7,008 bases of DNA from Bacillota bacterium (GTDB lineage: Bacteria > Bacillota > Clostridia > Oscillospirales > Acutalibacteraceae), in NCBI GenBank assembly GCA_023397245.1, contig JAEWUH010000082.1, positions 1 to 7,008 on the forward strand. Direction: 5' to 3'. A program made the translations under genes and the position numbers. This document shows, piece after piece, positions 1 to 6,402 of the stretch (within the stretch, counting starts at the first letter, position 1; every line of letters begins with the position of its first letter). The notes below the pieces were generated by a model. That model did not search any database. It saw only the letters and a program-made list of their open reading frames with translations, and was not told the DNA's origin.

Positions 1-521
1 CCGGCCACGTCGGCAAAGGTTGTTTTGCGTTTTTCATCGGCCATCTGCTTAATCTTCGCCTTGCCGAAGTTCATCTGCTTTCCTGCGTCGCCCATGCCCG
101 TATTCAGGCGCTTCATCATGAACCACCAGAAGCCGATCATGACCGCAAGGGTAATCAGCATGGGAAGCATACTGGACAGCCACGAGGTCTCGGTAGGACG
201 CTTGATATTTTCCACCATGCGCGCTTGCGGATTCGCCTTGTTGTACTCCTCCACGTATGGCTTGATGTCGTTGTAAAGAAGGAGCGAATTCGGAGCGGTA
301 TAGTTTATTTTGGACTTGTCCTTGAGCGTGATGATCATTTCACCGCTGCCCCAGTCCATGGAATACTCCGTCACCTTCTGATCCTGAAAATCGTAGACGA
401 TATCGGAGTAATTATAAGTCTTTTGAGGGCGGTTTCCCAATATCATCGCGATCAGCATAAACAGAATGATCGGGATACCGAGGATCAGGGCTATATTCTT
501 CAGGGTTCTTTTATTATCCAA
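1..521 (-). CDS. ftsH: ATP-dependent zinc metalloprotease FtsH, N-terminal part (cut by window)
   Basis: The first 173 codons of FtsH, the membrane-anchored AAA protease that degrades misfolded membrane proteins and some regulators; its ATPase and protease parts face the cytoplasm. Visible in order: a short basic N-terminus (DNKRTLKN), membrane segment 1 at about residues 9-29, an extracytoplasmic domain at about 30-115, membrane segment 2 at about 116-136, the family hallmark MNFGK at 150-154, and FADVAG at the break, where the AAA module begins. Walker A/B and the HEXXH zinc site lie outside the window. The start is TTG at 521-519, with AAGGAG 11 bases upstream. An in-frame GTG at 533-531 overlaps that site and is less likely; an in-frame TAA lies just before it. 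The next ATG falls inside membrane segment 1, so a non-ATG start is required. The gene follows hpt after 43 bases with no terminator visible, the same order as tilS-hprT-ftsH in Bacillus. Identification is secure; the exact start slightly less so. Confidence 0.95.
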   Translation of the reverse strand, partial: MDNKRTLKNIALILGIPIILFMLIAMILGNRPQKTYNYSDIVYDFQDQKVTEYSMDWGSGEMIITLKDKSKINYTAPNSLLLYNDIKPYVEEYNKANPQARMVENIKRPTETSWLSSMLPMLITLAVMIGFWWFMMKRLNTGMGDAGKQMNFGKAKIKQMADEKRKTTFADVA

Positions 522-532
522 TATGAAGTTCA

Positions 533-538
533 CTCCTT
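533..538 (-). promoter_or_regulatory. Ribosome binding site of ftsH
   Basis: AAGGAG on the minus strand, 11 bases before the TTG at 521. It lies within the 43-base hpt-ftsH gap and overlaps the competing in-frame GTG at 533-531, which argues for the TTG. The spacing is at the long end of normal; counting the extended AAGGAGTG pairing shortens it. Confidence 0.7.
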
Positions 539-564
539 ACATGAGTTTCTGCAGTGGTTTTGGA

Positions 565-1110
565 TCACTTTGATTTTGTGTAAACTTCCGGTTTCAGGAT
601 TCCCACAAACGGAAGATTTCTGTATTTTTCATCGTAATCAAGGCCGTAGCCTACGATGAATTCATCCGGAACAACGGTTCCGACATAATCAGCCTTTATG
701 TTCGCAGTACGCCTGTCCGGCTTATCGAACAGGGTGCAGAGCCGAACACTCCTGGGAGAGCGGGACTGCAGCAGCTCGAGTATGTAGCTCAGCGTCATAC
801 CGCTGTCCAGAATATCCTCCACAACAAGGAGATCATAGCCTTTTAAGTTGATATCCAGGTCCTTAATGATTTTGACGACGCCGGAGGTCTTGGTCCCGGA
901 ACCGTAGCTGGACACACACATGAAGTCAATGCTGCAGGGAATGGTGATTGCGCGCATTAAATCTGCCATAAAAACGACGGAACCTTTCAGTACGCTGACC
1001 ATCAAAAGGTTTTTGTCTTTATAATCCTCACTGATCTGCTTACCGATTCTCTCTACAATTCCGGCAAGCTTCTCCTCGCTGAATAATACGGACTGAATAT
1101 CGTTTTTCAA
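565..1110 (-). CDS. hpt: Hypoxanthine phosphoribosyltransferase
   Basis: A cytoplasmic purine salvage enzyme that transfers phosphoribose from PRPP to hypoxanthine (usually also guanine), giving IMP or GMP. It is 181 residues, the usual bacterial size. Visible motifs: the VLKGS pyrophosphate-binding loop near residue 40, the flexible loop SSYGSG at about 67-72, the PRPP-binding signature VVEDILDSGMTL at about 96-107 with the acidic pair E98-D99, the purine-side lysine in KADYVG at about 139, and the GYGLDYDEKYRNLP tail motif at about 154-167. I place the start at TTG 1110-1108. AAGGAG lies 11 bases upstream, and the resulting MKNDIQSVLFSEE lines up with the MKHDIEKVLISEE start of Bacillus HprT as I recall it. 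A longer frame opens at GTG 1122-1120, but that codon overlaps the Shine-Dalgarno. The gene begins 5 bases after the tilS stop, suggesting coupled translation. In Bacillus, HprT has been reported to join TilS in activating ftsH transcription; whether that holds here is unknown. Confidence 0.96.
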   Translation of the reverse strand: MKNDIQSVLFSEEKLAGIVERIGKQISEDYKDKNLLMVSVLKGSVVFMADLMRAITIPCSIDFMCVSSYGSGTKTSGVVKIIKDLDINLKGYDLLVVEDILDSGMTLSYILELLQSRSPRSVRLCTLFDKPDRRTANIKADYVGTVVPDEFIVGYGLDYDEKYRNLPFVGILKPEVYTKSK

Positions 1111-1115
1111 AGCTT

Positions 1116-2501
1116 TTAGCACTCCTTAATTATAATTTCCGCAATATTTTGAGTGTCGTTCGTAACACAGGCGTCCTGCGAAGCGCCGAAACCTTCAATC
1201 CAGAGGATTGTGCCGCCGCGCTCAAGCATTGCGGCTTTGCTCCTCAGCACAGGTTCCAGCTTTGCTTCATTAAAAAGTTTTTTCAGACTTTTGGTTACTC
1301 CCCGTCCGGCAGGACGGAAAAAGTCGCCGCTGCGTCTGTTTCGAACAGAAGTAATATTAAGTATTGTATCATAGTTAATTAGATTATTAAATAACAAATT
1401 GTGAATTTCACAGCGCTTTTCATATTCTTTCCGGCATAATTTTTTCACTTCAAGCACCCGGCCGTCCGGAAGAACGGTTCCGGCGGGGTTCAAAGGTTCG
1501 CTCCACTGAGCGGCCGGTTCATTCTTTGTAATAAAGACAGTATTGCCCTGTACCGTAAATTGTATTCCTCCCGCAACGGTCACCGAACCGCCTGAACGCC
1601 GGATAATTTCCTCGGCCGCGTACAGATGCCGGCTTTCCAGCCTTGCCCCTGCGGCCGTCCCCGCGGCAATGGCGACGGCGCGCATCAAAACCGGGCGGGG
1701 CATGACTTTTAAATCGGAAAGGCGGTATCCTCCCCTGCATTTTGCCGCCGCCAGACCGGCTCGCGCCTTTTCCTCAAACCAGGCCTCGTCTTCCCGGAGG
1801 TGTTGCGTCATAGAAAGGACGTTTGCTTCGAAAGCGGGATTGATTTCTTTTAAGACCGGAATGACCGAATGCCGGATTTTATTTCTTGCGTAATGGTCCG
1901 TAAGGTTGGAGCTGTCCGTCACATAGGAAAGTCCGTAAAACGCACAGTAGGCTTCCACTTCCCCGCGCGTAATGCCGAGGAGCGGGCGGATGATGTTCTC
2001 CCTTACCGGGGATATGCCGCGCAGTCCCCGCGTTCCCGCCCCCGCTGCCAGATTGAGGAGCACTGTTTCGGCGGAATCGGAAAGCGTGTGGGCAGTGGCG
2101 ATTCTTCCGGTTCCGGGGCAAAGGCTCCGAAAAAACTCATAGCGCACGCTGCGTCCGCACTCTTCGAGGCCCTGTGAACGTTCCGCGGCCAGTGCGCGGA
2201 TATCGGCGCGGAGGATTTTCAGCCCGACGCCGTTTTTTTCGCACCATTCGGCAACAAAGCGTTCGTCGCGGTCTGCTTCTTCGCCGCGAAGCCCATGGTT
2301 AATATGTGCCGCTAAAATATGAATATGATTGGCCTGAGCATATTTTAAAAGAAAATGAGTAAGCGCCATGGAATCCGCGCCGCCCGAAAGGCCGACCACT
2401 GCGGTGCAGCCCTGCGGGAGCATGTCCCATTTGACGATTACTCTTTCAATTTTGTTTTCTATGTTAAGAACATTCTTATTTTCGGTGATTTTCTCATTCA
2501 C
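1116..2501 (-). CDS. tilS: tRNA(Ile)-lysidine synthetase TilS
   Basis: Uses ATP to attach lysine to C34 of the CAU-anticodon isoleucine tRNA, so that it reads AUA instead of AUG; normally essential. It is 461 residues, the full length for the long, Bacillus-type TilS. The N-terminal PP-loop ATPase carries the P-loop SGGADS at about residues 39-44, then HINHGLRG at 66-73, AHTLSDSAETVL at about 137-148, and YARNKIRHSVIPVL at about 205-218. A middle helical and substrate-binding region follows, and the C-terminal TilS domain starts near VRNRRSGDFFRP at about 386-397. The start is GTG 2501-2499: AGGAGG lies 9 bases before it but directly abuts the longer-frame TTG at 2510, which is therefore too close. 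A later ATG just before the P-loop has no good ribosome site. The start overlaps the dnaB stop by 8 bases (GTGAATGA), indicating translational coupling. The stretch coding for about residues 367-384 is strikingly AT-rich compared with the rest of the gene. Confidence 0.96.
   Translation of the reverse strand: MNEKITENKNVLNIENKIERVIVKWDMLPQGCTAVVGLSGGADSMALTHFLLKYAQANHIHILAAHINHGLRGEEADRDERFVAEWCEKNGVGLKILRADIRALAAERSQGLEECGRSVRYEFFRSLCPGTGRIATAHTLSDSAETVLLNLAAGAGTRGLRGISPVRENIIRPLLGITRGEVEAYCAFYGLSYVTDSSNLTDHYARNKIRHSVIPVLKEINPAFEANVLSMTQHLREDEAWFEEKARAGLAAAKCRGGYRLSDLKVMPRPVLMRAVAIAAGTAAGARLESRHLYAAEEIIRRSGGSVTVAGGIQFTVQGNTVFITKNEPAAQWSEPLNPAGTVLPDGRVLEVKKLCRKEYEKRCEIHNLLFNNLINYDTILNITSVRNRRSGDFFRPAGRGVTKSLKKLFNEAKLEPVLRSKAAMLERGGTILWIEGFGASQDACVTNDTQNIAEIIIKEC
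1122..1127 (-). promoter_or_regulatory. Ribosome binding site deciding the hpt start
   Basis: AAGGAG within the last codons of tilS, just before its TAA at 1118-1116. It overlaps the upstream GTG (1122-1120) by one base, which rules against that codon, and sits 11 bases before TTG 1110, the preferred hpt start. Because it lies inside tilS, ribosomes ending tilS would arrive on it. Confidence 0.7.
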
Positions 2502-3858
2502 TGCGGACAACCTCCTGCGCCGTAAAGCGCATGAATTCGCCCTGCCAGTGGAGCGGAACGGTCTTGGTTTCGCCGTGGCGGTTCTTGGCTACGATACATT
2601 CGCCGCTGTTTTTGTCCCCGTTTTCACCCGGAGTTTCCGAATCCTGATAATAATCTTCACGGTAAAGGAACAGGACGATATCGGCATCCTGCTCAATCGA
2701 ACCGGAATCGCGCAGGTCAGAAAGCACGGGACGGTGATTGGTTCTTTTTTCGCTGTCACGGGCAAGCTGGGAAAGCGCAAGGACAGGAACGTTGAGTTCC
2801 TTCGCCATGATCTTCATGTTTCTTGTGATCTGGGAAATTTCCTGCACGCGGTTGTCGATACGGCTCGACGAATTCATCAGCTGCAGGTAGTCGATGACCA
2901 CAAGGTCAACGTCCTTCAGCCGCCGGAGCTTTGCCTTCATTTCCGGCACGGTAATGGTCGGATTGTCGTCAAAATACATCTGCGTTTTGGAAAGGATGTC
3001 GCCGGCTTCAATAATGCGGATCCATTCATCGTCGCTTAATTTGCCGGTACGCAGCTTGGTGCCGCCAACCATCGCTTCCGTGGAAAGCAGACGGGAAGCA
3101 AGCTGTTCCTTGCTCATTTCAAGTGAAAAAAAGGCAACCCTTTTGTTCGCCTTTACCGCGGCATGCCTTGCGATGTTCAGCGCAAAGCTGGTTTTTCCCA
3201 TGCCGGGGCGCGCGCCCAGCAGAATGAAATCCGAGCGGTTCAGGCCGGTAATGGTATCGTCCAGCTCCTTGATGCCGGTGGGAACGCCTTTATACAGGTC
3301 GGCGTCGGGGGAATTCAGCAAATCCAGGCGGTCAAACGTCTGCACGATGATTTCATCGATACGCTGAAGTCCCTGCATATTTTTCCCGCGCCGGATATCA
3401 AAAATACGCTGTTCGGCGGAATCCAGCAGGGTGGCGGCGTCTGCCGCGCCCTCGGAGGCCTCCTCCACGATATCCCGCGCCGTGGTAATGAGGGTGCGGA
3501 TATCAAATTTATCGCGCACGATGGCGGCGTAGGATTCCACGTTCGAAATGGAGGGAACCAGCTGCGCCAGCTGGAGCAGGTAGGTCTTTCCGTTTGTTTC
3601 GTCAAAGCTTTCGTTTTCCTTCAGCTTTTCCAGCACCGTCACAAAATCGACCGGCTGGCCGACCGTGAACATTTCGAGCATGGTGGCGTAGATCAGGCTG
3701 TTGTTTGTCTGATAGAAATATTCGGGACGCGGAAGAATCTGCGCGACCCGGTCCAGGCAGGAAGAATCCAGCAGGATCGCTCCCAGAACGGACTGTTCGG
3801 CCTCCGGGCTGAACGGCAGATTCAACGCGCTGTAACTGCCCGCCGATAACGTATCCAA
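2494..3858 (-). CDS. dnaB: Replicative DNA helicase DnaB (DnaC in Bacillus naming)
   Basis: The hexameric helicase that unwinds the chromosome at the replication fork, working with primase and a loader. It is 454 residues, the normal full length. The N-terminal DnaB domain spans about residues 15-115, with a linker to about 175, then the RecA-like motor. Visible motor motifs: Walker A GARPGMGKTS at 215-224, SLEMSKEQLASRLLS at 245-259 with the likely catalytic E247, Walker B VDLVVIDYLQLM at 317-328 with D323, the ALSQLARDSEKR sensor region at 361-372, DLRDSGSIEQDADIVLFLYR at 381-400, and KNRHG at 425-429 holding the likely arginine-finger pair K425/R427. The start is TTG 3858-3856, with AAGGAGG 8 bases upstream and no ATG before residue 60. 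The gene follows rplI after 46 bases, the usual rplI-dnaB order in Firmicutes, and its stop overlaps tilS. No inteins or odd insertions are present, although DnaB is a frequent intein host. Nothing suggests transfer. Confidence 0.98.
   Translation of the reverse strand: MDTLSAGSYSALNLPFSPEAEQSVLGAILLDSSCLDRVAQILPRPEYFYQTNNSLIYATMLEMFTVGQPVDFVTVLEKLKENESFDETNGKTYLLQLAQLVPSISNVESYAAIVRDKFDIRTLITTARDIVEEASEGAADAATLLDSAEQRIFDIRRGKNMQGLQRIDEIIVQTFDRLDLLNSPDADLYKGVPTGIKELDDTITGLNRSDFILLGARPGMGKTSFALNIARHAAVKANKRVAFFSLEMSKEQLASRLLSTEAMVGGTKLRTGKLSDDEWIRIIEAGDILSKTQMYFDDNPTITVPEMKAKLRRLKDVDLVVIDYLQLMNSSSRIDNRVQEISQITRNMKIMAKELNVPVLALSQLARDSEKRTNHRPVLSDLRDSGSIEQDADIVLFLYREDYYQDSETPGENGDKNSGECIVAKNRHGETKTVPLHWQGEFMRFTAQEVVRSE
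2511..2516 (-). promoter_or_regulatory. Ribosome binding site deciding the tilS start
   Basis: A perfect AGGAGG near the 3' end of dnaB. It directly abuts the TTG at 2510 (zero spacing) but sits 9 bases before the in-frame GTG at 2501, so it supports the GTG. Its position inside dnaB fits translational coupling of the two genes. Confidence 0.75.
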
Positions 3859-3866
3859 GCTGATTT

Positions 3867-3873
3867 CCTCCTT
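3867..3873 (-). promoter_or_regulatory. Ribosome binding site of dnaB
   Basis: AAGGAGG, a strong site 8 bases before the TTG start of dnaB at 3858. It lies in the 46-base rplI-dnaB gap and fixes an otherwise unobvious TTG start. Confidence 0.8.
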
Positions 3874-3904
3874 CCCTATAATTACAAAATCGTGCAGCGG
3901 CAGC

Positions 3905-4354
3905 TTATTCCTTTTCGCCGACTACCGCGTAGATCTTTGCGGAAATGCCGTTGTAAAGCTTAACCTCGCATTCGAAGGTTCCGAACGCTTTGATATCGCC
4001 GTCGAGGACGATTTTGCGCTTGTCCACGTCAACACGGTACTGCTTTTTGAGCTCTTCGGCGATTTCCTTTGAGGTCACCGAACCGAACAAACGCCCGCCC
4101 TGCCCTGCTTTGGCGAAAAGACGTACGCTTTTCCCGCTGATCTGGTCCGCGGTCTTCTGCGCCGCCTCCGTTTCGCTTTTCAGCTTGAAGGCTTTGGCTT
4201 CCTCGGCGTTTTTCAGCTCGTTCATCGCCTGAGCGTTTGCCTCTTTGGCAAGCTTGCGCGGGAAAAGAAAGTTGCGCGCGTAGCCGTCGCTGACATTGAT
4301 CAGCTCGCCCTTTTTGCCGCTTCCCTTAATATCTTCAAGCAGTACTACCTTCAT
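3905..4354 (-). CDS. rplI: 50S ribosomal protein L9
   Basis: Large-subunit protein bL9, which binds 23S rRNA near the L1 stalk base and reaches out over the small subunit; it helps frame maintenance and is often dispensable. It is 149 residues, the standard length. The N-terminal RNA-binding domain (about residues 1-50) opens with MKVVLLEDIKGSGKKGE and carries the L9 signature around INVSDGYARNFLFPRKLA (about 19-36). A long charged, Ala/Lys/Glu-rich connecting helix runs over about 40-75. The C-terminal domain (about 76-149) contains GRLFGSVTSKEIAEEL. The start is ATG 4354-4352, with GGAGG 7 bases upstream; this is the only ATG start among the genes visible here. The gene lies 35 bases after gdpP and 46 before dnaB. 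A TATAAT hexamer in the upstream gap could give it its own weak promoter, but no matching -35 is seen. The family call is not in doubt. Confidence 0.98.
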   Translation of the reverse strand: MKVVLLEDIKGSGKKGELINVSDGYARNFLFPRKLAKEANAQAMNELKNAEEAKAFKLKSETEAAQKTADQISGKSVRLFAKAGQGGRLFGSVTSKEIAEELKKQYRVDVDKRKIVLDGDIKAFGTFECEVKLYNGISAKIYAVVGEKE

Positions 4355-4389
4355 GTTGATTCCTCCGTATCTGTATTATATATCATTGA

Positions 4390-6354
4390 TTATGACTGTG
4401 ATTGATTTGCGGGCTGCTGCTTCCTGAGGATATCGGTCAGCTGCTCGCGCGCCTGCTGAACGGTCACGCCGGTAAGCTGGGCCCCCGCCATGGTGAGATG
4501 GCCGCCGCCGCCCATGGTCTCCATAATCAGCTGGACATTGACGTCCCCCAGCGAACGCGCGGATATGTTCACCACGTTCCCGGTCGGGAAAATTACGAAG
4601 GAAGCGTTCACGCCCTGGATAGACAGAAGCTCGTCCGCCGCCTGCGCGGAGGTAATCCGGATATCCGGGAATTCCTTTTCCGCGTACGTAATCGCGTACT
4701 CGCCCAGTATTTCCGCGCTGGACACGATCCGGTATTTTGCCTTGTAGGTTTCGATGGTATCGGAAAACATACGCTTTACCTCTACCGTGTCGGCTCCGCG
4801 CCGGCGCAGATACGCCGCCGCCTCAAAGGTGCGCACGCCGGTTTTCAGCACGAAATTTTTGGTGTCGAGCATAATGCCGGACAGAAGCGCTTCTGCCTCC
4901 GCCTGAGTGAGCATACTGTCGCCGATATACTGAATCAGCTCCGAAACCATTTCGGAAGTGGAGCTGGCATAGGGTTCATGGTAGAAAACAAGCGCGTTTT
5001 CGATATGCCGCACCATCATCCGGTGGTGGTCGATGACTACGATGCGCGGCACGGCGCTGAGCAGCTCCGGGCTTTCCGCAAATTCCTGAGAATGGGTATC
5101 CAGAATAATCAACGTGGTTTTCGGGCTGACCATGGAAAGCGCGTCAAGCGGGGAAACAAACATCCTGCCCTCATTTTCCGCTTCCATCACGCCGATCAGC
5201 GGAGCCGCCAGCGTCTGTGTGCGGTTAATTACAATATAGGCCGGTTTTTTCAGCACTTTGGTAATGGAGCTCCACAGGCCGATCGACGCGCCGACGCTGT
5301 CCAGATCGGAATATTTATGCCCCATGATAAGGACGTTTTCGCTTCCTTTTATATGGTCGGAAAGCGTTGCGGCAATGACGCGGGTACGCACCTTATCGTG
5401 CTTTTCCACGCCCTTGGAAAGGCCGCCGAAGAATTCATATGTATCATCCTTCTGTTTGACCGCGACCTGGTCGCCGCCGCGTCCCAAAGCCATGTCCAGC
5501 GCCTTGCGCGCCCACTCCTCGCCCTCAAAAAGCGAAGAAGCCCCCCGGCCCACGCCGATGGATATCGTTGCGCTGCGGCGTTCGCCCGCTTTGATATTCC
5601 GAACCGTATCGAGAATCTGAAAACGTTTCTCCATCGCTTCGCGCGTATGCGCCTCGTCGGTAAGAATCAGGTAGCGCCCTCCGCTCAGCCGTTTGAGGAA
5701 GCCGTTCATGCTCTGCGCCCAGGCGAGGAGCGCACTCTCCACTTCGGAGGCAATGCGGGTGTCCTCGCTGCCGGTGCAGTCCCGGGCAAGCTCTTCGCGG
5801 TTATCAAAGAAAGCCAGCGCCACAACCGGGCGCCGCTCGGTATATTCCCTGTTGATTTCCTTGTAATAGGTATCGTCTACAAAATAAAGGATGCTGCCGT
5901 ATTCCGTACCGGTTGCAAAAACCGTAAACTGCCTGCTGCCGACCGTGATATCGCTGCCGCTGTCGGCAATGATCTGGTTGATCGTCTTCGGATAAATAAA
6001 CTTTAAAATGTTCTCGCCGCGGCATTCCCGCTTTGTGCCGACCTGAGCCGCAAACGCAGTGTTCACCCAGATGATGTCCCCCGCGTTGCCGATTACGGCC
6101 ACCGGCATGGTAAATTCCTGAAGCGCCCGGTATTCCTCACCGGATAAAATCTTCTGGGCGCTTTTCACCGCGGTGTTCACATGCATTTTGAACTTTCCCG
6201 TTGAAACCGCAACGGCCGCAATAGAAATCACGGAAAGCAGCATTTCCCCGGTAAAGACATAAGCGTTCCAGAACCAGCTCAGGCCGGCCATGATGAGCAT
6301 GACTGCCGTGATAATATAAAACACCGGCGACGATACCCACACTTTTCTTTTCAA
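4390..6354 (-). CDS. gdpP: c-di-AMP phosphodiesterase GdpP (YybT family; TM-PAS-GGDEF-DHH)
   Basis: A membrane-bound enzyme that hydrolyses cyclic di-AMP to pApA, lowering the messenger that controls potassium and osmolyte uptake and cell-wall stress tolerance in Firmicutes. It is 654 residues, the family's usual size. In order: two membrane segments (about residues 11-30 and 34-51); a PAS-like domain (about 78-160), which binds heme in some relatives; a degenerate GGDEF domain (about 175-300) whose signature reads SGGRY at 224-228, so no cyclase activity is expected; a DHH domain with GHKYSDLDSVGA (345-356; metal ligands H346, D350, D352), ILDTHS (417-422), IDHHR (441-445) and MLDTKN (495-500); and a DHHA1 domain ending in GGGGHL (615-620). 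All expected DHH metal ligands are visible. The start is TTG 6354-6352, with AAGGAG 8 bases upstream; the longer frame from TTG 6384 has no comparable site and would put that Shine-Dalgarno inside the gene. The next ATG falls in membrane segment 1. It follows the RNase J gene by 48 bases. Confidence 0.96.
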   Translation of the reverse strand: MKRKVWVSSPVFYIITAVMLIMAGLSWFWNAYVFTGEMLLSVISIAAVAVSTGKFKMHVNTAVKSAQKILSGEEYRALQEFTMPVAVIGNAGDIIWVNTAFAAQVGTKRECRGENILKFIYPKTINQIIADSGSDITVGSRQFTVFATGTEYGSILYFVDDTYYKEINREYTERRPVVALAFFDNREELARDCTGSEDTRIASEVESALLAWAQSMNGFLKRLSGGRYLILTDEAHTREAMEKRFQILDTVRNIKAGERRSATISIGVGRGASSLFEGEEWARKALDMALGRGGDQVAVKQKDDTYEFFGGLSKGVEKHDKVRTRVIAATLSDHIKGSENVLIMGHKYSDLDSVGASIGLWSSITKVLKKPAYIVINRTQTLAAPLIGVMEAENEGRMFVSPLDALSMVSPKTTLIILDTHSQEFAESPELLSAVPRIVVIDHHRMMVRHIENALVFYHEPYASSTSEMVSELIQYIGDSMLTQAEAEALLSGIMLDTKNFVLKTGVRTFEAAAYLRRRGADTVEVKRMFSDTIETYKAKYRIVSSAEILGEYAITYAEKEFPDIRITSAQAADELLSIQGVNASFVIFPTGNVVNISARSLGDVNVQLIMETMGGGGHLTMAGAQLTGVTVQQAREQLTDILRKQQPANQSQS

Positions 6355-6362
6355 AGCAATTA

Positions 6363-6368
6363 CTCCTT
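6363..6368 (-). promoter_or_regulatory. Ribosome binding site deciding the gdpP start
   Basis: AAGGAG 8 bases upstream of TTG 6354. It would lie inside the coding sequence if the longer frame from TTG 6384 were used, so it favours the shorter protein, which begins with a basic LKRK-type segment directly before membrane segment 1. Confidence 0.7.
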
Positions 6369-6402
6369 CGGCAGTTGATACCAAACGCAGTTTCTAAAGG
6401 AA

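Noticed and set aside
522..564. The hpt-ftsH gap, searched for a terminator or promoter.
   Set aside because: It holds only the ftsH ribosome site and a CTGCAG palindrome; no stable stem with a T-run and no -35/-10 pair.
1335..1349. A perfect inverted repeat TCTGTT-TCG-AACAGA, considered as an operator or terminator.
   Set aside because: It lies inside the conserved VRNRR coding segment of tilS, has no U-run after it on the minus strand, and does not match the Firmicute LexA box; probably chance.
3163..3849. A 228-codon plus-strand frame opposite dnaB, and a similar 223-codon frame at 2368-3039.
   Set aside because: Both are antisense to well-identified dnaB/tilS, without ribosome sites or recognisable motifs; they arise from the GC-rich third positions of the real genes.
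4864..5834. GdpP considered as an active diguanylate cyclase because of its GGDEF-like domain.
   Set aside because: The signature is SGGRY rather than GGDEF, and GdpP proteins are known to carry degenerate GGDEF domains; the DHH/DHHA1 motifs are the intact ones.
4402..6006. A 534-codon open frame on the plus strand, antisense to gdpP.
   Set aside because: It lies wholly opposite a secure gdpP, opens with TTG without a ribosome site, and its residue make-up (rich in His, Arg, Gly) resembles a codon-bias shadow, with no recognisable domain.
6355..6402. The RNase J-gdpP gap, searched for a terminator or c-di-AMP-type riboswitch.
   Set aside because: 48 bases is too short for a known riboswitch, and no stem followed by T's is present.
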